Shown: piece by piece, positions 7,568 through 15,509 of the stretch | Position numbering within the stretch: the stretch's first letter is position 1 | Layout of the letters: the number at the start of each line of letters is the position of its first letter | DNA from: JBBPYR01 sp038199755 | GTDB lineage: Bacteria > Chloroflexota > Ktedonobacteria > Ktedonobacterales > Ktedonobacteraceae | NCBI GenBank assembly: GCA_038199755.1 | Contig: JBBPYR010000001.1 | Location: forward strand, 1-33,271 | DNA: 33,271 nt | Reading direction: 5' to 3' | Notes under the pieces: model-generated | The model's database searches: none | Told to the model about the DNA's origin: nothing | What the model saw: the letters and a program-made list of their open reading frames with translations, nothing else | Position numbers and translations under genes: made by a program

Positions 7568-8857
7568 ATGAGTACCTTCGCCCCATTGCAGTATAGATCT
7601 GTTAAGACATCACCATCTGTAACACAACGGGCCTCCATGTTGCGACCGAATCGTGGGGCTGAGCCACCAAAAGTTTCAGAAGCAGCCAAATCAGCCGCAC
7701 TCTCTGAACAACAACATACTCCGAGTTTTTCTTTCGCCCACATCCCAATTGACGATCCAGTGCAGGCTCCTCGTAATACATTAGAGCAACGCAGGGGAAA
7801 TACTACTGGCCTGCCGGACAGGCTGAAAGATAGGATTGAAAGTCTCTCAGGTATGTCTCTGGATGATGTAAAAGTTCACTACAACTCGTCCAACCCGGCC
7901 CAGTTGCAGGCGTTGGCATACACACAAGGTACGGAGATTCATGTGGCACCAAAGCAGGAAAGATACCTGGCGCACGAGGCGTGGCATGTAGTGCAGCAGA
8001 AGCAGGGTCGTGTGCAATCAACGATGCATTTACAGGGTAGGGCAATAAACAATAATGCTGAATTGGAGCATGAGGCAGATGTGATGCCGACTAGACTTGT
8101 CCAAGGAGGAAAACAGCAATCCACGGTACGACAATCGGCGTACTCCCCGAGGAATAGCACAATCCAACGTGTTTCCTCCTTGCAAGTGGGACAGAGGGTC
8201 AAGGTACATACTGGTCGTCGTCAGGAGCCGATAATTAGCGGAACAATCAAATCTGTCTCTCCATCTTGGTACACGGTGATGCTCGATGGCGAACCCCAAA
8301 GAGTTGAAAGTTTTCTTCAACATGTCGTCTACAAATACGAGACAGCAGATCAAGTAATCGAAGAGGAAGCCAAAAAGCAGGTCACAAAAGCAATGGAGGA
8401 AGAAGAATTACCGATATTAGCAATGGGTGCCGGACCCGCCCCAGGAGTTTTGGAAATAAGTGATCTCAAACAATCATCTAACGCATTCAGAAGGTATGCG
8501 CCAAGTGGCAAGCACGCGCTCCGCGGACACAGGCATTTGCGGGCGCCAGCGAGAATAAAAAACATCGAATACGTTTTTGATCCTTTAGCCAAACGCTTTG
8601 CTGTAGGCAGGAATAAGTCGGGCCTTCCGGGAGGACTCTCACCGCATCAACACTTGGCTCAACTCATCAATGCCGACGAAGAACTTGTAGTTGGTGGCCA
8701 CTTCGCTAGGGGTGAAAATGGCGAAATATTGTTGGACGAGAATAGTGGACACTACGGTAGGAGATGGACTCCTGAGGTTCGTGAACAAATAGTAACATTC
8801 TTGCGAGAGAGAACAGGACAAAAAGTGATACACGAGTCCTGGAATGAACCTAAGTAA
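7568..8857 (+). CDS. DUF4157 eCIS cargo with GGH/SGHY C-terminal toxin-like domain
   Basis: A 429-residue protein, divergent from the other cargo gene and sharing its MSTF start and N-terminal plan. DUF4157 spans ~residues 78-172 with HEAWH (H136, E137, H140) and EHEAD. Residues ~203-255 look like a small all-beta barrel (VGQRVKVHTG...ISGTIKSV...YTVMLDG), SH3/Tudor/KOW-like. A charged helix follows to ~285. The last ~100 residues form a compact domain with HQHLAQL (H360, H362), VVGGHFARG and SGHYGRRW (H396), then a helix and a short tail. This resembles C-terminal domains of polymorphic toxins; Ntox43-type is one possibility I cannot confirm. AAGGAAGG precedes the ATG. The 3' end overlaps the convergent baseplate gene by 8 bp. 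Cargo status is well supported, activity is not known. Confidence 0.85.
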   Translation: MSTFAPLQYRSVKTSPSVTQRASMLRPNRGAEPPKVSEAAKSAALSEQQHTPSFSFAHIPIDDPVQAPRNTLEQRRGNTTGLPDRLKDRIESLSGMSLDDVKVHYNSSNPAQLQALAYTQGTEIHVAPKQERYLAHEAWHVVQQKQGRVQSTMHLQGRAINNNAELEHEADVMPTRLVQGGKQQSTVRQSAYSPRNSTIQRVSSLQVGQRVKVHTGRRQEPIISGTIKSVSPSWYTVMLDGEPQRVESFLQHVVYKYETADQVIEEEAKKQVTKAMEEEELPILAMGAGPAPGVLEISDLKQSSNAFRRYAPSGKHALRGHRHLRAPARIKNIEYVFDPLAKRFAVGRNKSGLPGGLSPHQHLAQLINADEELVVGGHFARGENGEILLDENSGHYGRRWTPEVREQIVTFLRERTGQKVIHESWNEPK

Positions 8858-11054
8858 CATAGAACACCCCTGCTGCCAGCCCGAAGGGCAGATATTCATC
8901 CAGCATTTGGGCTATATTGTCCTGGCGTTGTCCTTGCCTGAGGCTGTTGAATGCGCCCATTTCTGAGCCGTTTGAGGCACCGCGGTAGATGTGAGGAGAG
9001 CAGCGGATGTCCAGCTGCGCGTAGGCGGCATCGCCGTAACGGGTGGAAGTGAACAGGGGATAGACCAGTTCATTTTCTGTTGCATGGCTTTGTCCTTCAG
9101 GCAACAGCACTTTATCATGTAGATGATCAGTGCGTTGGGGCTGGCAGTGTTCGCGCCGGGGAGTGTGGGAGTGCGGTGGTATATAGCTGAAGCTGATCAG
9201 TCCGCGTTGCTGGTGCTTCACCTCGACAGGATCGGTAAAGATGACATCCTGGGCCTGGCGGAGTTCCTGGACCTGGACTTTGCCGAAGATGGTTACTCGT
9301 TGCAGATCGATAAGTGGGCCATGTCCGCCATTAGTGTGAACAGTCTCGATAGCGTTGCCGGAAGCATGGTCGATAATGCTGTCTTTGACCAGCAGTTCGC
9401 TTTTGACGTTGCGCAGGTGAATTGGCCCGACGATGCTGTGGTCGATGATGACCTGGGTTGGTGCGGTATTGAGAGGATGATGGTGCGCTTCCAGTCCGTG
9501 TGGCATCAGCGTGCAATGCAAGATTTCGAGATTCAGGCTGCCGCCATTGATTTCGAGCTTGCCATCGACCAGAAGGCCGTTGAGTTGCAGGTGAGTGCTG
9601 CCTTGTTCGCTGTTCACGGTGAGCGCGCCATGAATTATGGGGCGCATTCCGTCGGTGGCTTCGATCACAAGGTCGGCGTTTTTGGGCAGTTTGATGATGA
9701 GATCACCTTCATAGAAACCGTTGTCCACGATGTGGATGGTGTAGCGTAGTCTGTTCTCCTGGGCGTCGTCATCTGCTGCATGCTGGTGCGCCCAGGTGCC
9801 ATAGCTGCTCTCCCACTCTTTCAGTGCCTGTGAGAGCGTGCTTACCTTTCCACCTTTAAGCACGTTGACACGCTGCCTGGGAGTGGGATCTAGGAGTGAT
9901 TGACGGGTGTAGGGTCCGCCGCCGAGGTCGCCACTAAAGCTGTAGCAGTAGTTGGTCTCGACTGTATCGCTTGTATCCCTGGCTGTCGGGGGATGTTTGT
10001 GAAGTAGGCGCAAACGGCCTAGCGCGACATCTATAGCGACCGTGTACTCACGTCCTTGAGAGCTTCCTAAATGGGGGTTCCACTGGCTCAGATCCGCACT
10101 GCTGACTGCCAGAGGCGGGATTGGTTCGCCGTTCAGCATTACGCACAGGCTGCGTTCAGAGCCGTAATAGCAGCTGTTGCTTAAGAGGTCTTCGTCGGTG
10201 AAGAGGCCTTCCTCTGCTGTGATGTGGTGATGCTGCGCTCGGTATTCCTTCAGGTCGTCAGTGAAGGCGACGCGGCTGATGGGGCCAGGTAGATTGGTGG
10301 CATCTGGCCGCTCGGTGAGGCTCGTTACCTCTTGAGGTTGGCAGAACAAGGGCATGTCGCGCCCTAGCGGGTTGAAGGTGAAGCAGCCAGGCGGCAGGTC
10401 GCGTTCTCCCATTCGTGTTATGGCCCCGGCGGGAACCAGGCTCATGAGATAGCTTTGCAAGCGCCAGACGAAGACGCCCATATTGTCGGGAGAATATTTG
10501 CCTTGCAGAGCACGACTCTGTGGCCCATTGTTGGTGCTTTCAGCAGCGATGCGGCGGATATCGATAGTATGGGCCGTCATTTCAAATGGGCCACCCAGCA
10601 TAGCCAGTTCGGTAGCGTGATGCAGGTCGGCAAAACGCCCACGATCGACGATGTTACGCAGGTGTGGTGTGAGCGAGAGCAGTTGACCGTACTCGCTCAG
10701 CCGCACGTACCAACCACTGACATCGCGCAAGACGTGCTCAAGAATGGCGACCATGCCTTTACGTCGACGGTAGGCGATGGTGTCAGCAACCTGACGGCGC
10801 TGGCTGGGGAAGAGTTGCCGGGTATCGTCCGCGTTGTAGACTCCAAGCTGACTGGCGATGTAGGACACGACCCAATCATCGCATGTCTCGATAAACCAGT
10901 TATCGTAGAGTGCGTCGATATCTTGCTCTATGATGCGAAACTCGCTTTCGAGGCCTGCCATGAGTGCTCGCAGTGGTTCGCCCTGGAGAGTGTCACGGAT
11001 GCGATAGATCGTGGGCAGCAGGTTGTATAAGCGCTCTTTTTGTTTTTCTTCCAT
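8850..11054 (-). CDS. eCIS baseplate/tail protein: gpI-like N-terminus, beta-helix C-terminus
   Basis: 734 residues. The N-terminal ~130 (LYNLLPTIYRIRD, then a helix-rich segment with WFIETCDDWVVSYIASQLGV) match the phage tail protein I-like family seen as the last baseplate protein in many eCIS loci. Residues ~435-640 carry short beta-strand repeats (LIIKLPKNADLVIEA, THLQLNGLLVDGKLEINGG) typical of a right-handed beta-helix. The C-terminal PLFTSTRYGDAAYAQLDI block is a recurring feature of these proteins. It is the distal gene of the minus-strand operon, 6 bp after the giant baseplate gene. It probably sits at the baseplate periphery, where a fibre or target-contact element would be. There is no separate tail-fibre gene, so it may supply that role; that is inference. 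Confidence 0.85.
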   Translation of the reverse strand: MEEKQKERLYNLLPTIYRIRDTLQGEPLRALMAGLESEFRIIEQDIDALYDNWFIETCDDWVVSYIASQLGVYNADDTRQLFPSQRRQVADTIAYRRRKGMVAILEHVLRDVSGWYVRLSEYGQLLSLTPHLRNIVDRGRFADLHHATELAMLGGPFEMTAHTIDIRRIAAESTNNGPQSRALQGKYSPDNMGVFVWRLQSYLMSLVPAGAITRMGERDLPPGCFTFNPLGRDMPLFCQPQEVTSLTERPDATNLPGPISRVAFTDDLKEYRAQHHHITAEEGLFTDEDLLSNSCYYGSERSLCVMLNGEPIPPLAVSSADLSQWNPHLGSSQGREYTVAIDVALGRLRLLHKHPPTARDTSDTVETNYCYSFSGDLGGGPYTRQSLLDPTPRQRVNVLKGGKVSTLSQALKEWESSYGTWAHQHAADDDAQENRLRYTIHIVDNGFYEGDLIIKLPKNADLVIEATDGMRPIIHGALTVNSEQGSTHLQLNGLLVDGKLEINGGSLNLEILHCTLMPHGLEAHHHPLNTAPTQVIIDHSIVGPIHLRNVKSELLVKDSIIDHASGNAIETVHTNGGHGPLIDLQRVTIFGKVQVQELRQAQDVIFTDPVEVKHQQRGLISFSYIPPHSHTPRREHCQPQRTDHLHDKVLLPEGQSHATENELVYPLFTSTRYGDAAYAQLDIRCSPHIYRGASNGSEMGAFNSLRQGQRQDNIAQMLDEYLPFGLAAGVFYVT

Positions 11055-11060
11055 CGTTAT

Positions 11061-14000
11061 TTACTCCACTGTCGGGGTTATGCTCCCCTCATCAGTATCA
11101 ATCAATAGTAGTTGGGCAGGGTGAAGTGTTCCAGCCTCTAATCTTCCTGCTTTCGCATCGAGTACGGCGTTGAGCGCGACCTGTTGCCCTTTGATGTAGA
11201 AACTCTTGAGCTTTACTCCAGAAACGCCGTTCACATCCTGCAAGGCTGTGATGACTTCTGAGGCGGAAAGAGGCTGAGCAAGTTGACGCGCATTGAAGCC
11301 GAAGTCTTCAGTGAGCTTTTGCGTGGCGTTTGCGATCACCGTGTTTGCGTCATATCCAGCTTGGAGCACGATGGTAGCTTCCAGTTGAAAATAGAGTGTC
11401 TCGCAGGTATCTATTTCTACTGGTTGGGAGGGCGAGAGCACAGCGTTGCTGACATCTTGCCGCAGATTCTGGTAGAAAATCGAGGTTTTGTCGATCTCCT
11501 GGGCATCTTCGCCAGCAATGGTCATGTACACAAGGTGGCGGCGACCGTTCCAGAGGGATTGCACCTGCACCTTGCCGATACCAGCATAGGCGCGTGCGAA
11601 ATGTTCGTAATCATTGAAGGATATGATACGCAGCATGGTTTGTTGCACGTGTAGCGGAGCATTGACCCGTGCCATATCATTCGATTCGGGATCTGCACCG
11701 CCGCTAGCTGGGATGGGATTAGTCACTTTCTGGATGCCAGGCGGGCGCCTGCGCAACGTGGTTAGGCTGTTGGCTGGAACATTCCCCACCTGGCCGCTAC
11801 CGATACGGTAGGAGGCGGTGATGTGTTCTCGACCACTGGGCAGGTGCGCGCCAGCGTTTCCATTGCCAAAGACGAGCCAGGTGTTGTCCTGACTATCGTT
11901 CTGCACTACATAGGCACGGCGGTTACTGCTTAATCCAAAGAGCCACGAAACTGGATGCCAGGGAACACCATTGACCAGGACTTGCAGTGTACCAGGCAAG
12001 TGCTCCTCAGCCTCTACGGGAGAGGTGTACGTGAGTGGCTTCTGTTTGAGCATGAAGCGGCGTGTATCTCGCCGCATGTCCACACTACCAAGCACCTCAT
12101 TCTCTATCGTCTGGCCGTGTGTGGCAGACACTACATTTGCGCAGATCGTTGTGCTAGAGCGGTCATACACATTATTGAGTGGGGCATCGAGTTGCAATAT
12201 CTGGGTGGTCGTCGTGGTTTGCTCTTGAGACTTTGTAACGGGAGACACAGTGACCAACTCACTCACTATCTCATCCTGGTCGGGAGCTGGCTCGTAGCTA
12301 ATGGACGCGATGGGAGCAGTAAAACTGCCCACAAAACCATTTCTGTCCCTTAATTGCCACGTATAGACGTCGCGCGTCTTCGTGGCACTTATTCCCATCA
12401 CGACCAGCGGTTCATTGGGGTTAAATGGTGTTTGCCGCAGAGTATCAACAGACACGAGTTGAAGAGCGTGAAGAGAGGCATTGAGCTGACCTGTCACGCG
12501 CAGGCGGAGTCGCTTGCCGCTCACAAGCATCTTCATCTTCTGACCAGCGTTCAGTCCTGGTACGAAACTACCTAAGGGGATCGTGTCGCCCTGAATGGGT
12601 TGATCGTCAAAGAGAGGCAATTGTTCGCTCTGGATAAGAATGGTGGCGGTATTTCTGTTAAAGGAATTGAGTTGCGTCAGGCCATCAATGGTCATACTGG
12701 TGAAATCTTTGCCTCTCGCAAAATCTTTACGGGTGCTTGGGCCAACCGAGTCCGCGTTGTAGACGGCGACCTTGGCATTCTGACGCACCGCTATCCAACT
12801 TTTGGAGACGAGCGTGGGATAGAGTTTATCCAGGTCAAGCCGATTCTCACGAAGCTGAAAGCGCGTCCACTGGTTCTCTGTATCAGTGCTGTTGGGCATG
12901 CCTGCGGCGAAAAGACCACCGGCATCTGCCAATATTACCTGCACCTGGGAAAGTTCCAGGTTGTTGGAAAACTCGGTCCAGCTATCAGCGTTGCCGTGGG
13001 CTTGAAAGACGCGCCCATCCTGTGATCCGGCAAAAAGAAATGAAGTGCCATGGGTCTCGAATGCACGGATATCCGCAACAAGAGCAACCTGGATCTGACC
13101 TTGCTCCTGCTCCTGCTGCAATGTCAGCGTGTAGAGTGATGGACTATTGGGGGCGGTGAGCTTCCAGGATTGCCCAGCCGTTATTGTGGTCAGTGCAGCT
13201 TCTTGCGGAAGTTCAACGCCATTGTTCGCAAATGCGTTAGTCAGCGAATTAAGGATAGGGATGGAGCCGCCGTTCAGGTCTTCGACGCGTAGGTTGTCGT
13301 CTACTGGGATGGAGAAGAGTGATTTCGCGGGGCCTTGCGAAATCCATGCCCAGTTTTGACCGTCATCGTGTGAGCGATAAATACCCTGGGAGGTGCCTGC
13401 GAGTAGAGTGCCATCATTCTGGAAGGCCAGTGCCCGTACAGTCATGGGCAGACCCACTTGCTGGGGGCGCGGAAGGAGCCACAGGATCAGCAGGAAGATG
13501 GCGAATAGTATCGCGAGGATAAAATATCCGACAATGAGAAAGCGCATGACGTTGTGAAACAGCGTGCCGTACTCGAAGAGCAGTACTCCAAATTGGCTAT
13601 CGCTCAATTGTGGGTTATAGCTGAGAGCTACAGGTATATAGAGCAGTGTAAAAACGATGACACTGATGATCGCTGCATTGCGTAAGCCATACCAGTGCTG
13701 GATCAGCCAAGCAAACTTGTTATTTTTCGCATCCAGTAGCGGCCTCTGGCCCACAATGAGAAAAACTGCGATCAGAAAGACATCAACGAAGAAAAGGCCG
13801 AGCAAAGCGACCAGGTAAGCGGGGAAGCCACCTACACAGCCATGAATAGAACAAGGTGAAGGAGGGCCAGAGAGATATGCCGATGGTAGAGGAAGGGGCC
13901 CACCGAAATTGTCATTCAGCACGCCGAGCACCAAAAGAAGCAGAGCGATAACAGCTATAATCATGGCGGCTATAGAGCCAATCAGACGCCAGTTGATGCC

Positions 14001-15509
14001 CTGCTTCACCTCGACAGGGTAGACACCAGTGTCCATGCCTACAAATGGTATGCGGCCTTTCATGGAAGCGAACGCCCAGGCACTTCCGCGCTTCGTCACT
14101 TTCTGCTCGGAGACATCGACTGGTGGTCGTGCCCAACTTAACCCAGCATCAGGAGATTGGAAAACGCCTTCATCGGTTGCAGCGACCAGGTATTGAATAT
14201 TGCCGTCGGTATAGGTTGTCAGATCGTGAATCACCGTCTTTGGCAGAGAAGTGTCCTTCTGCCTTGGCAAGGGCAAGAGTGCCAACAGCCCAATGCGCCG
14301 ATTTGGCTTGCTCACAATCAGACGCCAGTTATTGCCATTGTCGTCGGAGAAAAACACGCTGCCGCTACTTGTAGCAGCGTAGAGAGTACCGTCGTCGGTC
14401 GTTGCCAGAGCCTGCACCTTCAATTTCATGAGGCCAGAACTAGTCGCTCCCCAGGATGCACCAGCATCTGATGAGCGGAATATACCGTTATCAGTCGCGG
14501 CAAAAAGGCTGCCACTTTTATGCTGGATGAGCGCGTGAACGGCGGCATTGGGTAGGCCAATACTGCTTGGAGACCAATCGGCTTTATCTGTATGACTGTA
14601 GGAAATGCCTCCACGTGTGTAGCCAAAGGGCTTTGCCGATAGGCGGAAGACAAAGACACGTGGATTCTTCATTGAGGTGAGGTCAAGTGGGATTGAGTCA
14701 TCGTTGCGCTGAATATCGCTTTCCCAGGTGACCTGGGTATACCATTGATGCGGATCGGGTTCGACCGTTTTCAGCGTAACAAATATCCATGGCCGATTCT
14801 GATCGGTATAGGAAGGATCATCTCCGCTAATGAGCATGGCATCACCTGCTTTGAGGCCTGTTTTTATGCCATCTAAGCGCAAGGATGTCGTACCGGGGGG
14901 TAAGGTGCCCCTACTCTCGCTGCTACTTTTCGCTGGTAAAAGCGCGTTCCATTCCGAGCGCGCTTCAAAATCCTCAGTGGTTTCAAATATCTGGGGGAGT
15001 TGAGGTAGCGCAGTCGGTTTTCCTGGATCGGGAAAAGAGAGCACTTGCCGCCCCTGTGTAGGTACGCTCTGCACGGCTGTTCCCTTGGGGATGACACTGC
15101 TTAGCGACGTTCCATTCTTGACCGGGCCGACGGTGAAAGCAAGGTAGGTACTGGCCGAAACGCCGGGACGCAGTTCATAGCCGGTTGAGCGGGCCAGTTC
15201 AAGCACAGATCGTCGTTCGGTTGCAGTGGACAGGTAGCCCTCGTTGGCGATGCGCTCCTGGTAAAATGTCAGCACATCAATGACGATGGCCCAGGCCTGG
15301 AGTAGACCAACGCCCCAGTTTTCCTGTGGATCCGTGTGCAACTGCACCTCTGGTATTTGTCCTTGCGGCTCCTGATGCTCTGTCAGATAGGTCATCAGAC
15401 GCGCGAGTACCGTCGTATATGTTCCGGCACGATAGGAAAGTTCTTTTCGCCCCGGCGGATTCCAGCGCGTATACGCGGGCATATCTTGAGGTATATCGCT
15501 ATCGCTCAT
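11061..15509 (-). CDS. Giant eCIS baseplate protein with BNR propeller repeats and four TM helices
   Basis: 1482 residues. Residues 1-300 match the N-terminal part of 'putative baseplate assembly' proteins (ENWGVGLLQAWAIVIDVLTF; YELRPGVSASTYLAF). Residues ~950-1482 contain the baseplate-J-like core (VFGNGNAGAHLPSG; YRIGSGQVGNVPAN; NPIPASGGADPES), related to the neighbouring 716-aa protein. Between them lies an insertion with Asp-box/BNR (sortilin/YCF48-like) repeats: SSDAGASWG (~346), SDDNGNNWR (~388), SPDAGLSWA (~452) and SHDDGQNW (~713). This propeller is interrupted by four strongly hydrophobic segments at ~508-531, 562-587, 611-630 and 653-680. The first lies just after the third repeat and the last just before the fourth. 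It likely forms the Afp11/12-type wedge and anchors the particle in a membrane. Its start overlaps the preceding stop by 4 nt. Confidence 0.88.
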   Translation of the reverse strand: MSDSDIPQDMPAYTRWNPPGRKELSYRAGTYTTVLARLMTYLTEHQEPQGQIPEVQLHTDPQENWGVGLLQAWAIVIDVLTFYQERIANEGYLSTATERRSVLELARSTGYELRPGVSASTYLAFTVGPVKNGTSLSSVIPKGTAVQSVPTQGRQVLSFPDPGKPTALPQLPQIFETTEDFEARSEWNALLPAKSSSESRGTLPPGTTSLRLDGIKTGLKAGDAMLISGDDPSYTDQNRPWIFVTLKTVEPDPHQWYTQVTWESDIQRNDDSIPLDLTSMKNPRVFVFRLSAKPFGYTRGGISYSHTDKADWSPSSIGLPNAAVHALIQHKSGSLFAATDNGIFRSSDAGASWGATSSGLMKLKVQALATTDDGTLYAATSSGSVFFSDDNGNNWRLIVSKPNRRIGLLALLPLPRQKDTSLPKTVIHDLTTYTDGNIQYLVAATDEGVFQSPDAGLSWARPPVDVSEQKVTKRGSAWAFASMKGRIPFVGMDTGVYPVEVKQGINWRLIGSIAAMIIAVIALLLLVLGVLNDNFGGPLPLPSAYLSGPPSPCSIHGCVGGFPAYLVALLGLFFVDVFLIAVFLIVGQRPLLDAKNNKFAWLIQHWYGLRNAAIISVIVFTLLYIPVALSYNPQLSDSQFGVLLFEYGTLFHNVMRFLIVGYFILAILFAIFLLILWLLPRPQQVGLPMTVRALAFQNDGTLLAGTSQGIYRSHDDGQNWAWISQGPAKSLFSIPVDDNLRVEDLNGGSIPILNSLTNAFANNGVELPQEAALTTITAGQSWKLTAPNSPSLYTLTLQQEQEQGQIQVALVADIRAFETHGTSFLFAGSQDGRVFQAHGNADSWTEFSNNLELSQVQVILADAGGLFAAGMPNSTDTENQWTRFQLRENRLDLDKLYPTLVSKSWIAVRQNAKVAVYNADSVGPSTRKDFARGKDFTSMTIDGLTQLNSFNRNTATILIQSEQLPLFDDQPIQGDTIPLGSFVPGLNAGQKMKMLVSGKRLRLRVTGQLNASLHALQLVSVDTLRQTPFNPNEPLVVMGISATKTRDVYTWQLRDRNGFVGSFTAPIASISYEPAPDQDEIVSELVTVSPVTKSQEQTTTTTQILQLDAPLNNVYDRSSTTICANVVSATHGQTIENEVLGSVDMRRDTRRFMLKQKPLTYTSPVEAEEHLPGTLQVLVNGVPWHPVSWLFGLSSNRRAYVVQNDSQDNTWLVFGNGNAGAHLPSGREHITASYRIGSGQVGNVPANSLTTLRRRPPGIQKVTNPIPASGGADPESNDMARVNAPLHVQQTMLRIISFNDYEHFARAYAGIGKVQVQSLWNGRRHLVYMTIAGEDAQEIDKTSIFYQNLRQDVSNAVLSPSQPVEIDTCETLYFQLEATIVLQAGYDANTVIANATQKLTEDFGFNARQLAQPLSASEVITALQDVNGVSGVKLKSFYIKGQQVALNAVLDAKAGRLEAGTLHPAQLLLIDTDEGSITPTVE

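Noticed and set aside
9123..9749. 208-codon plus-strand frame opposite the gpI-like tail gene
   Set aside because: It mirrors the beta-helix region of a well-supported minus-strand gene and has no domain, so it is a shadow frame.
10455..11030. 191-codon plus-strand frame
   Set aside because: Antisense to the conserved N-terminus of the tail protein; no independent motif or ribosome site.
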